This document shows positions 16,335 through 24,485 of a stretch of DNA of 64,000 nucleotides, piece after piece. Each line of letters begins with the position of its first letter. The first letter of the stretch is position 1. The translations under genes and the position numbers were made by a program. The notes under the pieces were generated by a model. It was not told where the DNA came from and did no database searches. It saw only the letters and a list, made by a program, of their open reading frames with translations. The stretch covers positions 1,179,114 through 1,243,113 of the forward strand of contig NZ_JH815198.1 in NCBI RefSeq assembly GCF_000296445.1, given 5' to 3'. The DNA is from Slackia piriformis YIT 12062. Lineage in GTDB: Bacteria > Actinomycetota > Coriobacteriia > Coriobacteriales > Eggerthellaceae.

Positions 16335-17660
16335 ATGCGTGAAGAAATAACCATAGAACGCCTTTCTTACGGCGATGCCGCTATAGGAAAAGCAGCGGAC
16401 GGCAAAACCGTTTTCGCCTTCGGAGGATGCCCGGGCGATACAGCAATTGTAGAAATAACCGCAGATAAAGGCACATATTACGAAGGAACGGTCGTGGACG
16501 TGACCGAGGCTTCGCCCCATCGCGTAACGCCCCCGTGCCCTTACGCCGATATATGCGGCGGATGTGGTTGGCAGCACATTTCCTACGATTGCCAACTCAT
16601 AGAAAAGCGTGAAAACGTCATTTCCCAACTAATCCGCACCGCCGGTATCGACGAAGAGAAGGCGCGAAGCCTCGTTCGCGACACCGTGCCGTCCAAGCGA
16701 ACCATGGGATATCGCAACAAGCTCGAATTCGGCTGCGGCCGCGATGCGCGGGACGGATTCGTCGTAGGACCATACAAGAAGCACACCAACGAGATTCTCC
16801 CCATCGACAGCTGCCCTTTGGCCCATAAAGGAATCGAAAAAGCTCCCAAGGCAATCCGAGGGGCGCTTCGCTTCCTCAGCGGGTCGAACGATTTGGGAAT
16901 CTACCGCATCGGCATTCGTCGATCGATTCGCACCAACGACCTCGAGGTGGCCCTGTGGACGAATACGGGATCGTTCCCACGCACTGCGGTGGCAAAGACG
17001 CTTTCGCAAGCCGTCAAGGCAACCAGCATCGTGCGCGTCATGACAAGCGACAAGGGCAAGGCGCGCAAGCTGAAAGGCGTCGAGGTGCTCGGCGGCAAGG
17101 GATATTGGACCGAACGCGTCTGCGACACGGAATTCAAGGTGAGCGCCCCATCGTTTTTCCAAGTCAACACTGCCCAGGCGGAAAAACTCGTCGCACTCGC
17201 CCTCGAGGGGCTCGAGCTTGAAGACGACGCCGTAGTGGCCGACCTGTATTGCGGCATTGGCACGTTCACGCTTCCTCTTGCCGCCGCATGCGACACGGTG
17301 TTCGCTGTGGAAAGCTACGGCAGCAGCGTCCGCGACCTTCGCCGCATAGCCGAAGAGCAAGGCTTCGACAACATCGAGGTCATCGGAGGAGACGCGGCGC
17401 GAGAGCTGCCGGAGCTCGGGGAGCTCGACGCGCTTCTGGTAGACCCCCCAAGGGCTGGGCTTGCTGCGGAGATCATCGGCAGCATAGCCGACGCCGGTCC
17501 GCGCCGCCTTGCCTACGTGAGCTGCAATCCTGCCACCTGGGCGCGCGACGTCGCGCGCTTGGCGGGCGTCGGATACGAGCTTGCATGCGTGACGCCCGTG
17601 GATATGTTCCCGCAGACATACCATGCAGAAATCGTATCCATCTTCCAGCGAGAGGCTTAG
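16335..17660 (+). CDS. rlmD: 23S rRNA (uracil-C5)-methyltransferase, RlmD/RumA family
   Basis: This 441-residue SAM-dependent methyltransferase has an N-terminal TRAM domain (about 1-60). An iron-sulfur cysteine motif (Cys68, Cys74, Cys77 in CPYADICGGCGW) has a fourth Cys near 160. A Rossmann methyltransferase domain contains ADLYCGIGTFTLPLA, the DPPRAG motif and the catalytic YVSCNPATWARD. It makes 5-methyluridine in 23S rRNA, or in tRNA for some relatives; the exact target is inferred from the family. The start is ATG 16335, with AAAAGAGG four bases before it. Confidence 0.88.
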   Translation: MREEITIERLSYGDAAIGKAADGKTVFAFGGCPGDTAIVEITADKGTYYEGTVVDVTEASPHRVTPPCPYADICGGCGWQHISYDCQLIEKRENVISQLIRTAGIDEEKARSLVRDTVPSKRTMGYRNKLEFGCGRDARDGFVVGPYKKHTNEILPIDSCPLAHKGIEKAPKAIRGALRFLSGSNDLGIYRIGIRRSIRTNDLEVALWTNTGSFPRTAVAKTLSQAVKATSIVRVMTSDKGKARKLKGVEVLGGKGYWTERVCDTEFKVSAPSFFQVNTAQAEKLVALALEGLELEDDAVVADLYCGIGTFTLPLAAACDTVFAVESYGSSVRDLRRIAEEQGFDNIEVIGGDAARELPELGELDALLVDPPRAGLAAEIIGSIADAGPRRLAYVSCNPATWARDVARLAGVGYELACVTPVDMFPQTYHAEIVSIFQREA

Positions 17661-17702
17661 GATCGCCAAGAAGGGCATAAGGCGTATACTAATGAATGGA
17701 CA

Positions 17703-17808
17703 AAGGATGCGATCGCCGGATTTCGCGCTGCGGATGCAAGGCACAAACCGCAGGCAATTTCGTCCCGTCGCATCCTTCCAACGAAAACCGTCCTTCTTCA
17801 GGACCGTT
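17703..17808 (+). promoter_or_regulatory. structured leader of the usp gene
   Basis: A perfect 10-bp inverted repeat (AAGGATGCGA at 17703-17712 with TCGCATCCTT at 17768-17777) is followed by a small hairpin (AACCGTCCT / AGGACCGTT, 17786-17808, one mismatch) ending two bases before the AGGAGGG ribosome site. It could control translation initiation or RNA stability. This is inference from structure only. Confidence 0.45.
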
Positions 17809-17821
17809 AAAGGAGGGCATC

Positions 17822-18256
17822 ATGGCTCTTAGCAAAATCCTCGTCGCCTACGACGGATCGCAAGCAGGCGCCTCAGCGCTCGACCTCGCCGCAGACATCG
17901 CCGGGACGAATCCCAACGTGAAGGTAGACGTCGTCAACGTCGTCGCCATCCCGATGCTTACTGACGAGCAGCTTATCAGCTTCGCCTCCGTGCTCGAGCT
18001 TATGGAGCGCGACGCGAAAGAGCTCCTCGGAAAAGCCGTCGACCACCTCGACGAAATCGGCCTTGAAAACGAGGTCGAGACATTCATGCTCAACGGCACC
18101 GACCCCGCGATCGAAATTTCCAAACTCGCCGACCAGGATTCTTACGACATGGTCGTCATCGGAAGCCGCGGGCTCGGCGGAATCAAAGGCTACCTCGGCA
18201 GCGTGGGGCATAAGCTGCTGAGCATCTGCAGCAAGCCCGTGCTCGTTGCGAAATAA
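17822..18256 (+). CDS. universal stress protein (UspA family)
   Basis: This 144-residue single-domain Usp starts SKILVAYDGSQAGASALDLA. It ends with the ATP-binding signature GSRGLGGIKGYLGSVGHKLL followed by CSKPVLVAK, so it probably binds ATP. Such proteins are induced under energy or redox stress. AAAGGAGGGCATC precedes the ATG. It is a single-gene unit with its own leader and terminator. Confidence 0.92.
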   Translation: MALSKILVAYDGSQAGASALDLAADIAGTNPNVKVDVVNVVAIPMLTDEQLISFASVLELMERDAKELLGKAVDHLDEIGLENEVETFMLNGTDPAIEISKLADQDSYDMVVIGSRGLGGIKGYLGSVGHKLLSICSKPVLVAK

Positions 18257-18353
18257 CGCTTCGCCGACCAACGAATTGAGCTCGTAACCCGTCAGCTCCC
18301 AGCCCTCGATGCTCGGACGGTCACGCAACGCCGCTTCGGCGCACCGCAAACTA

Positions 18354-18390
18354 CGGCCCGCACGGCTTTCAACCGTGCGGGCCGTTTCTC
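18354..18390 (+). terminator. terminator after usp
   Basis: A perfect 12-bp stem CGGCCCGCACGG/CCGTGCGGGCCG (18354-18365 with 18373-18384) is followed by TTTCT. It lies between the convergent usp and peptidase genes. Confidence 0.8.
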
Positions 18391-18419
18391 GTAGAGGTCT
18401 GAAAACGACGCCTTCGCAC

Positions 18420-19457
18420 TTAGCGCAGATCGCATGCCGCAGAAAGCCCGTATGCGCCCTTCGCATGGAGCACCGCGTTTTCTATGGCTTGCTGCATGGC
18501 CTCCGTCGCCACGATGGCAACCGCATCCGTCGAGCTTTCCACCTCGCCCGATGCGAAGGTGAATATGGTGTCTCCATCATTGGAGGTATGAACAGGCTTG
18601 ATGGCGCGAGCATAAGCGTCATGCGTCGTCGAAGAGACCTTCGTCGCCTGAGCCTTCGTCAATTTGGCGTTCGTGAGGACGACGCCGATCGTGGTGTTCT
18701 GCGTGACACCAGCCCCTTCGACGGGAACTTTTTCGGCCTCCGCACCTAAAGCATCGGCTTGCCCATCGCAAGAACCCGCTGCGAAAAACACCTCGAGCGG
18801 ATCGAGAATGCGCCCGTCGGCCTGGCAGCCCGCCAGCCATGAGCCTGCGCGATCGCACACGTTACCAAGCGCATTCACCGCCACGAGCGCAGCGACGACG
18901 ACGTCGCCTTGGCGAAAGCAGCTGCAGCCGAACCCCGACTTCATAGCCTGCTCGGGCCGGCCCATCTTCCCCACGGTCGCGCCGCATCCTGCGCCCACGT
19001 TTCCCTGCTCGAGAGAAGACCCGAAGCCGACAGTGCCATCTTTGGCGGCGGCAAATGATTCGAGGGCCGAACGGGCGGCCTTCGCCCCCATTGCCTTGTC
19101 GGGATGGGCGTTCTTCCCCACCAAAACGTCGAACAGGCACGCGCCTGTCACGATAGGGATGCAGGCGTCTGCGAGCCTGAACCCGATACCCTTCTCCGAA
19201 AGCACGTCCATGACGCCGCATGAGGCCTCTAGGCCAAACGCACTGCCTCCGGAAAGCACGACGGCATGCACGGATTCGACCATGTTTTCAGGCTTGAGCA
19301 GGTCTGTCTCGCGCGTGACCGGCCCGCCGCCGCGAACATCCACGCCGCAGATGGCGCCATGCGGAGCGACAACAACCGTGCAGCCCGTTCCGGCGACTTC
19401 GTCATGGGCGTGCCCCACGCCGAACGAAGCGAGGGCTTCAAGAGAAATGGACTCCAT
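18420..19457 (-). CDS. P1 family peptidase (DmpA/ArgJ-like fold)
   Basis: This 345-residue protein is of the S58/P1 aminopeptidase family, self-cleaving N-terminal nucleophile hydrolases that act on amino-terminal residues or beta-peptides. It has 'GCTVVVAPHGAICGVDVRGGGPVTRETDLL', 'AVVLSGGSAFGLEASCGVMD', 'GNVGAGCGATVG' and the C-terminal 'ARAIKPVHTSNDGDTIFTFASG'. The start at 19457 gives good spacing to AGGGAG. It is the last gene of a padR-DUF1700-small membrane protein-peptidase group, 38 bases after the previous stop. The substrate is unknown. Confidence 0.88.
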   Translation of the reverse strand: MESISLEALASFGVGHAHDEVAGTGCTVVVAPHGAICGVDVRGGGPVTRETDLLKPENMVESVHAVVLSGGSAFGLEASCGVMDVLSEKGIGFRLADACIPIVTGACLFDVLVGKNAHPDKAMGAKAARSALESFAAAKDGTVGFGSSLEQGNVGAGCGATVGKMGRPEQAMKSGFGCSCFRQGDVVVAALVAVNALGNVCDRAGSWLAGCQADGRILDPLEVFFAAGSCDGQADALGAEAEKVPVEGAGVTQNTTIGVVLTNAKLTKAQATKVSSTTHDAYARAIKPVHTSNDGDTIFTFASGEVESSTDAVAIVATEAMQQAIENAVLHAKGAYGLSAACDLR

Positions 19458-19495
19458 CACGATCAACTCCCTTTTTCACGGCTTATTCCAGGGTT

Positions 19496-19744
19496 CTAAG
19501 ATACCTCTTCGTCGGAAGAAACGCCGTACTCGACGCTGCCCATCTCGGCAAGCGTCGAAATGAACGGCAGGTTTTCGGGGTTCTCGACAATCGTGCCGCC
19601 GAAACTCACCGTGCCACGGTCGACCTTGGCGGAAAATACACGCGGATCGAATCCCGAGAGAGCGAATCCCGCCAAGGAGAGCACGATTCCCAGCCCCGCC
19701 AAAACGCATGCAACGCGCCGCGAGGTCTTCCAGATTTCTTTCAT
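19496..19744 (-). CDS. small membrane-anchored protein of unknown function
   Basis: An 82-residue protein with a basic N-terminus (MKEIWKTSRR), one hydrophobic helix (VACVLAGLGIVLSLAGFALS, residues 11-30) and a short outside tail ending SSDEEVS. GGGAGCTCAT precedes the ATG at 19744. It lies 22 bases after the DUF1700 gene and before the peptidase. The arrangement padR-DUF1700-membrane protein is common, and the third member is often a DUF4097-type protein. This one may be a shortened relative. Function not recognised. Confidence 0.65.
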   Translation of the reverse strand: MKEIWKTSRRVACVLAGLGIVLSLAGFALSGFDPRVFSAKVDRGTVSFGGTIVENPENLPFISTLAEMGSVEYGVSSDEEVS

Positions 19745-19766
19745 ATGAGCTCCCATCTTTCGGTAT

Positions 19767-20381
19767 TTACGCCGCAACAGCGCACGTATTATCGGCTTCG
19801 TAATGTTTGAACGGAGAGACAGCCTTTCGTATCCATTTCTGAGAAAGCACTGCCAAAGCGCGGCTCGCCGAAAACGCCGCGTTGAATACGAGCAGGCCGA
19901 CGCCTCCGAGCACGCACCCCAAGCCGACCTGAGCGAGAGCGAAGGCAAACGTTCCCGTCATCACGCCGCACCATGCCAGATACAAACCGAACGGTAGCGC
20001 GAACATGCATACCGCTGCCACAAGCCAGATGCACGCCGCCGCAAGCCAGGTGCACAGATACACCGACGCCACCGCGAGCAGGAACGCGAACGCGAGCGGA
20101 ATCCACAAGGGAGACCCCGCGATGGCAAGAACCCAAAGCAGCGCAGGACTTTTGCGCCTTGTTTTCGCCACCGCTCGCGGCACAACGGGAAGCTCCCCTA
20201 GAATGCTTTCCGCCGCCAATTCGACCGGCCCCATGGCGCAAACGGCCTCTTCCTCGGACATTCCCTCCTCAATGCGGTCGTCAATCGCCTCCCGGTAGAA
20301 AGAGAGAATTTCGGAGCGCTTCTCGCGGGAAAGGCAATCGAGCGCCTTCGCCAAAGCATCGAGGTAGTCTTTCTTATTCAC
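19767..20381 (-). CDS. DUF1700 (HAAS) membrane protein
   Basis: This 204-residue protein has the N-terminal HAAS/DUF1700 domain (NKKDYLDALAKALDCLSREK, then 'EILSFYREAIDDRIEEGMSEEEAVCAMG'), which is usually found beside PadR regulators. Four hydrophobic segments follow between about residues 80 and 180. The GTG start at 20381 has AAGGAG six bases upstream and gives the family N-terminus. An ATG at 20402 overlaps the padR stop (ATGA) but lacks a ribosome site. The domain is thought to work with the adjacent PadR regulator; the mechanism is unknown. Confidence 0.85.
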   Translation of the reverse strand: MNKKDYLDALAKALDCLSREKRSEILSFYREAIDDRIEEGMSEEEAVCAMGPVELAAESILGELPVVPRAVAKTRRKSPALLWVLAIAGSPLWIPLAFAFLLAVASVYLCTWLAAACIWLVAAVCMFALPFGLYLAWCGVMTGTFAFALAQVGLGCVLGGVGLLVFNAAFSASRALAVLSQKWIRKAVSPFKHYEADNTCAVAA

Positions 20382-20398
20382 GAGCTTCTCCTTCTCTC

Positions 20399-20797
20399 TC
20401 ATCGGCTATCGTTTGCTTGCCACAGTCCCGTTCGTCGCATGCTGTACGCTCGCTGTACGCTCGCTGTACGCTGTGAATGCTCGTCACCTGCCGCATCCTC
20501 TATATAGCGATATATCTGCATGACCTCTTGCTTCTCCCGAAGGAACGATTCAAGGAAACCTCTCCCCTTCTCCGTGGTTCGATAGTATTTACGCAGGCGT
20601 CCGTTATGCTCTACCGCCCGAACGGAGATGAATCCGCCTGTTTCGAGGCGCTTTAACAAGGGGTACAGCGTCGATTCGGTCAGACCGAGAATGTCGGGGA
20701 CGTCCTTGACGATCTGGTATCCGTACGACTCCTTGCGACACAACGTAGACAAGACGCACGCTTCCAGAAAGCCTCGCTTCATTTGCGCATCCACCAT
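20399..20797 (-). CDS. PadR-family transcriptional regulator
   Basis: This 132-residue winged-helix regulator has the PadR core 'GFLEACVLSTLCRKESYGYQIVKDVPDILGLTESTLYPLLKRLETGGFIS' at about residues 8-60, then RLRKYYRTTEKGRGFLESF. It probably represses its own operon with the DUF1700 gene. AAGGAGG lies three bases before ATG 20797 and six before GTG 20794; either may be used. The 3' end contains three tandem 11-bp copies (20441-20473) inside the reading frame, so gain or loss of one copy would shift the frame of the last residues. Confidence 0.88.
   Translation of the reverse strand: MVDAQMKRGFLEACVLSTLCRKESYGYQIVKDVPDILGLTESTLYPLLKRLETGGFISVRAVEHNGRLRKYYRTTEKGRGFLESFLREKQEVMQIYRYIEDAAGDEHSQRTASVQRAYSMRRTGLWQANDSR
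20441..20473. repeat. 11-bp tandem repeat, three copies, in padR coding end
   Basis: GCTGTACGCTC is repeated three times head to tail (the third copy ends in G). Eleven is not a multiple of three, so copy-number change would alter the C-terminus of the PadR protein and its overlap with the next gene. Confidence 0.85.
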
Positions 20798-20937
20798 ATA
20801 CCTCCTTTCGTCATATACTATGTGTTGCATACTATATGACGCATAGCATTACTGTGCAAGAGAAAAAGGAAAATTCCTCCGGCAAAATATTCTTGCACCA
20901 TGCGCAAAGTTGTAGTATCGTATGCAAATGCACTTAC

Positions 20938-21011
20938 GCGGGTGTAGTTCAATGGTAGAACCTGAGCCTTCCAAGCTCATGACGCGGGTTCGATTCCCGT
21001 CACCCGCTCCA
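20938..21011 (+). tRNA. tRNA-Gly(TCC)
   Basis: Acceptor GCGGGTG/CACCCGC, D arm GTTCAATGGTAGAAC, anticodon stem-loop TGAGC-CTTCCAA-GCTCA with anticodon TCC, T loop GGTTCGATTCC, and encoded CCA. Confidence 0.96.
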
Positions 21012-21022
21012 GAGAACAAGCC

Positions 21023-21049
21023 GAGCCAGGTGTACCTGGCTCGTTTCTT
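21023..21049 (+). terminator. hairpin between tRNA-Gly and tRNA-Pro
   Basis: GAGCCAGG and CCTGGCTC pair around TGTA, followed by GTTTCTT. It may terminate the tRNA-Gly transcript or be a processing hairpin. Confidence 0.6.
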
Positions 21050-21052
21050 ATT

Positions 21053-21129
21053 CGGGACGTGGCGCAGTTTGGTAGCGCGCCTGCTTTGGGAGCAGGATGT
21101 CGCAGGTTCGAATCCTGTCGTCCCGACCA
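21053..21129 (+). tRNA. tRNA-Pro(TGG)
   Basis: Acceptor CGGGACG/CGTCCCG, anticodon stem-loop CCTGC-TTTGGGA-GCAGG with anticodon TGG, T arm with GGTTCGAATCC, and encoded CCA. Confidence 0.96.
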
Positions 21130-21140
21130 TCGTTTTCTTT

Positions 21141-21166
21141 AAGCCGGCTTCATGTCGGCTTTTTTC
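21141..21166 (+). terminator. terminator after tRNA-Pro
   Basis: AAGCCG and CGGCTT pair around a short loop and are followed by six T. A second, larger hairpin follows at 21289-21345. Confidence 0.75.
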
Positions 21167-21288
21167 ATGCTCTAGCAATACGGCTGGTGCCTACGTGCTC
21201 AAAACTTGTCGGTCTCTCTGCTCTTTACAGCGTATAGACATACATTCTCCCAGGTAATTATGATTCGAAGCGAAAACGGATAATACAG

Positions 21289-21345
21289 AAGGCCTCTAGC
21301 TGCTCTCTTTCCTTGCGAGAGAAGCAAGACAGAAGGCCTTCTTTT
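21289..21345. terminator. long AAGGCCT hairpin upstream of the rdgB end
   Basis: AAGGCCT (21289) pairs with AGGCCTT (21335), with an inner CTCTC/GAGAG stem, followed on plus by CTTTTC. It probably ends transcription of the convergent tRNA and murI-rph-rdgB units. The flanking ACAGAAGGCCT occurs twice. Confidence 0.5.
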
Positions 21346-21404
21346 CTTGCGCAAGCAGTGTTCTTCGCTGCATGCACTCAGAACTTTACATCGTATATCA
21401 ATAT

Positions 21405-21995
21405 CTAGGAAAGTTTCTCCTTCAAGGCGCGCAGCGCGTTGCCCCTGTGGCTAATGGCGTTTTTCTCCTCCTGCGTCACCTCGGCGAGGCTTTTGTCTCC
21501 TTTGAATTCATCGGGAAGAAACAGAGGGTCATACCCGAAGCCGCCCTCACCTGACAAGCCGTGAGCGATACGTCCTTCAATCGTGCCCGAAGCTGCCATC
21601 TCAGTTCCGTCTTCGTCGACGAACACAAGCGAGCAGACAAAACGGGCGGTGCGCTCGTCATCCGCTATGCCCTCGAGCTCGCGAAGAACCTTTTCGTTGT
21701 TTGCATCGTCGTTGCCGTGCTCCCCCGCATAGCGTGCCGAAAGCACGCCAGGCGCACCATCGAGAGCGTCTACCACCAAGCCGGAATCATCGGCCAAGGC
21801 GGCAAGGCCCGTATGCTCATGCGCAGCAAGCGCCTTTATGCGCGCGTTACCTTCGAATGTGTCCGCGTTCTCTTCCGGCTCGGGATACGGCTCGCGTTCT
21901 GCGAGCGTCAGAAACTCCCAACCGTCGAAATTAAGCGCAGAACGAATCTCCTCGACCTTATGGGCGTTGTTGGTGGCGATCACCACTTTCTTCAT
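21405..21995 (-). CDS. rdgB: RdgB/HAM1 non-canonical purine NTP pyrophosphatase
   Basis: This 196-residue house-cleaning enzyme hydrolyses dITP, XTP and similar nucleotides to monophosphates. It has the N-terminal VIATNNAHKVEEI, the catalytic ALADDSGLVVDALDGAPGV, SARYAGEHG, and C-terminal GFGYDPLFLPDEF and ISHRGNALRAL. It is the last gene of murI-rph-rdgB, an order common in many bacteria. GAGAGGAGTTGTC precedes the ATG. Confidence 0.96.
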   Translation of the reverse strand: MKKVVIATNNAHKVEEIRSALNFDGWEFLTLAEREPYPEPEENADTFEGNARIKALAAHEHTGLAALADDSGLVVDALDGAPGVLSARYAGEHGNDDANNEKVLRELEGIADDERTARFVCSLVFVDEDGTEMAASGTIEGRIAHGLSGEGGFGYDPLFLPDEFKGDKSLAEVTQEEKNAISHRGNALRALKEKLS

Positions 21996-22058
21996 GACAA
22001 CTCCTCTCGTCCTTACAGAAAAGGCCTGCAGCGAACACCGCAGGCCGCATGTTGCAAT

Positions 22059-22784
22059 CTATTCTTTACCGATAACCTCGCGTTGGAGGCGCAGCAGCTC
22101 GCCTATGCCCTCCTCGGCCATATCGAGCATTTCGTTCAAACGCGTGCGCGAGAAGCTCACCTGCTCGCCCGTCCCCTGGACTTCAACGAATTCGCCCTTG
22201 GCGTTCATGACCACGTTCATGTCGATTTCGGCCTGGGAGTCCTCGCGATAGTCGAGATCGAGCAGCAAACGACCTCCCACCAAGCCCACGCTTACCGCCG
22301 CAACCTGCCCGTAGAGGGGGTTCGTCTTGACCTTGCCGGACGTGCGCCACATCTCGAAGGCGTCATAAGCCGCAACCCATGCGCCCGTGATGGCCGCGGT
22401 ACGCGTACCGCCATCAGCCTGCAGCACGTCGCAGTCGATTGTCATGGTGACCTCGCCGCCCATGTTCGCCATATCGCAGACATTGCGCAGCGAACGGCCT
22501 ATCAGACGTTCAATTTCCTGGCTGCGGCCTTTGCGACCCTTCGTCTCGCGCGGGGTTCTCTTCGCCGTAGATGCGGGAAGCATAGCGTATTCGGCCGTCA
22601 GCCAACCCATGCCGCTTCCCTTGCGCCATCCGCCCACGCGCTCTTCAATGGTGGCGGAGCACAGCACATGCGTGTCTCCGAATTTTACCAAGCAGCTTCC
22701 GGCCGCATTCTTCATGACATTGCGTTCAAGCGAAACCTCGCGCAGAGCACGATCTTTTCGATTGTCGGTTCGAGTGCCGAACAT
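22059..22784 (-). CDS. rph: RNase PH
   Basis: This 241-residue phosphorolytic 3'-5' exoribonuclease trims tRNA 3' ends. Family segments are SCLVKFGDTHVLCSATIEE, GWLTAEYAMLPAST, 'RKGRSQEIERLIGRSLR', 'TMTIDCDVLQADGGTRTAAITGA' and LDLDYREDSQAEIDMNVVM. AATAGGAGGAATT precedes ATG 22784. It starts 8 bases after murI, so the two are probably co-transcribed. Confidence 0.96.
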   Translation of the reverse strand: MFGTRTDNRKDRALREVSLERNVMKNAAGSCLVKFGDTHVLCSATIEERVGGWRKGSGMGWLTAEYAMLPASTAKRTPRETKGRKGRSQEIERLIGRSLRNVCDMANMGGEVTMTIDCDVLQADGGTRTAAITGAWVAAYDAFEMWRTSGKVKTNPLYGQVAAVSVGLVGGRLLLDLDYREDSQAEIDMNVVMNAKGEFVEVQGTGEQVSFSRTRLNEMLDMAEEGIGELLRLQREVIGKE

Positions 22785-22792
22785 AATTCCTC

Positions 22793-23722
22793 CTATTGCG
22801 TATTCGACGCGTCTTGCAGCCCCGATTCGCACGACATGCTGCCGTACTTTTCAAGACACGAAAGATCGATATGGGTGGGTCTGCATATTTCTTGATTGAA
22901 CACGCGAGACCCGAAAGATTGAAACTCCTCCACCTCGTCGGAGGACGTGAAGAACTCGCGCGTTGCAACGTTGTCGGGCGATGCGAGCTGACCGCGCAAC
23001 GTTAGCGTTTCGCGCACGTCTTTCGCCATCTCTTCGGCAGACGACACCAGCAAGACACTATGACCCACCACGCCGCCGATCAGCGCCTTGAGCATGGGAT
23101 AATGCGTACAACCAAGCACGAGCGTATCGATGTCACAGCGACGAAGCGGCTCGAGATAATCCTGCGCAATCTCTTGGAATGCAGGGCGGATGTAGACCTT
23201 CGAGGCTCGGCTCGTCAAATCTTCGATCGGGCCTTTGCTCATGCGGATACCCTGTTCGACGATGTCTACGAACTTTGGCGTTGCCGTGGAAAACACCGTG
23301 ATGCCGGCGTCGATATGGCGGATGGCGCGCGGATAGCATTCGCTTTCCACGGTCCCCTTCGTCGCGATAACGCCAACACGACGGTTCTTCGTAGCACGCG
23401 CCGCCGCGCGAGCGCCCGGCTCAACCGCGCCGATCACGGGCACCGCGAAATTCTTCTGCGCATGCTCAAGACCGGCGGCCGTCGCCGTGTTGCAGGCAAT
23501 GACGAGCAGCTTGACGCCTCGGTCAAGCAGCCAGTGGCAGATTTGCTGAACGAAACCGTCGACCTCTTCCTGCGAGCGCGGGCCGTACGGGCATCGTGCC
23601 GTATCGCCGAAATAGACAATCGATTCATTCGGCAGCTCCTCGGCTATCTCTCGAGCCACCGTAAGCCCGCCGAAGCCGGAATCAAAGATGCCGATGGGAG
23701 CGTTGTCGTGCGAATAAGCCAT
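22793..23722 (-). CDS. murI: glutamate racemase
   Basis: This 309-residue enzyme makes D-glutamate for peptidoglycan. It has IGIFDSGFGGLTVAREI, YFGDTARCPYG, the first catalytic Cys in VIACNTATA, and the second in LGCTHYPML. It is somewhat longer than average, with about 35 extra C-terminal residues. GGGGAGAAAAACG precedes ATG 23722. Confidence 0.95.
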   Translation of the reverse strand: MAYSHDNAPIGIFDSGFGGLTVAREIAEELPNESIVYFGDTARCPYGPRSQEEVDGFVQQICHWLLDRGVKLLVIACNTATAAGLEHAQKNFAVPVIGAVEPGARAAARATKNRRVGVIATKGTVESECYPRAIRHIDAGITVFSTATPKFVDIVEQGIRMSKGPIEDLTSRASKVYIRPAFQEIAQDYLEPLRRCDIDTLVLGCTHYPMLKALIGGVVGHSVLLVSSAEEMAKDVRETLTLRGQLASPDNVATREFFTSSDEVEEFQSFGSRVFNQEICRPTHIDLSCLEKYGSMSCESGLQDASNTQ

Positions 23723-23861
23723 CGTTTTTCTCCCCATCAAACAAACAAGCGCCACATATCGACAGAGGCGCTTCGTTGATTTTTGCGTAAAAGAAAGCAT
23801 ACCCCATTCCCATGTTTCTGGGAAAGAAACCGAGAGAAATACGCGATAAACGGCATAATGC

Positions 23862-23934
23862 TTGACAGTACACTCGGAATACCTAGAATAAAGAATTCGG
23901 CATTATCCTATGCCGTGAAGCTTGATAATCAAGC
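23862..23934 (+). promoter_or_regulatory. probable ssrA promoter and palindromic leader
   Basis: TTGACA (23862-23867) and TAGAAT (23884-23889) are 16 bases apart, a good vegetative promoter. Downstream lie a CGGCAT/ATGCCG hairpin (23898-23915) and a perfect 15-base palindrome GCTTGAT-A-ATCAAGC (23920-23934). The mature tmRNA begins at 23993, so the primary transcript would carry a leader of about 95 bases that must be removed. Confidence 0.6.
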
Positions 23935-23992
23935 CAGGTGGAGCAGTCACCACTTCGATGAGCCGGTCTCGCACATGGCGCATCGCGTATTC

Positions 23993-24360
23993 GGGGGCGA
24001 CTGGTTTCGACATGGTACGTTTGAACTGAGGAGCAGGTCGTGGTCTCCTCGCCACGTTAAACAGGGGTACCGTCAAGTTAATTGGCAAAGCTAAAACTCA
24101 GAGCGCTCCGGCGCTCGCCATGGCTGCTTAATTTACGCAGCCCGTCAACCTCGGGTTATCCCCGGCTCGAGCGCGACGTCATGTTAGGGGATTGCGTCAA
24201 AGCACGTAGCCTGTATGGCTTTGGCTAAGATCGAACGGGCTAGAACCGACAACGCGTGTCCGTAGGCTGCGTCGGTTTGAATCTCGACCACGGAATAAGC
24301 TTGTAGAGCCTGAGGGATGATGTAGTATGGACCGGAGTTCGATTCTCCGCGCCTCCACCA
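23993..24360 (+). ncRNA. ssrA: transfer-messenger RNA
   Basis: The 368-base tmRNA rescues stalled ribosomes and tags their products for proteolysis. The tRNA-like ends are clear: 5' GGGGGCGACTGGTTTCGACA, acceptor GGGGGCG paired with CGCCTCC, T arm GGAGTTCGATTCTCC, and encoded CCA. The tag frame ends at TAA 24129-24131 and reads GKAKTQSAPALAMAA if GGC at 24084 is the resume codon; the resume codon is my inference. Partner genes smpB and rnr lie within 4.2 kb on the other strand. Confidence 0.96.
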
Positions 24361-24369
24361 AAAGCACAC

Positions 24370-24413
24370 AGCGCCCGACAGCGATGAAATCGCAGGTCAG
24401 GGCGCTTTTTTAT
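24370..24413 (+). terminator. terminator of ssrA
   Basis: A GCGCCC/GGGCGC stem with an inner CGAT/ATCG stem is followed by six T. Confidence 0.85.
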
Positions 24414-24434
24414 TGTCTGGTTTCATCGGAGCGA

Positions 24435-24485
24435 AAAAGAGGCGATCTATGCACTTTGAACATAGCTCGCCTCTTTTGTTTTTAC
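24435..24485. terminator. second hairpin after ssrA
   Basis: AAAAGAGGCGA (24435-24445) pairs with TCGCCTCTTTT (24467-24477), with an inner CTATG/CATAG stem, then TGTTTTT. It is a strong bidirectional-looking terminator with no gene between it and the ssrA terminator. Confidence 0.75.

Noticed and set aside
20441-20473. short tandem repeats as a CRISPR array
   Set aside because: The units are 11 bp without spacers and lie inside padR.
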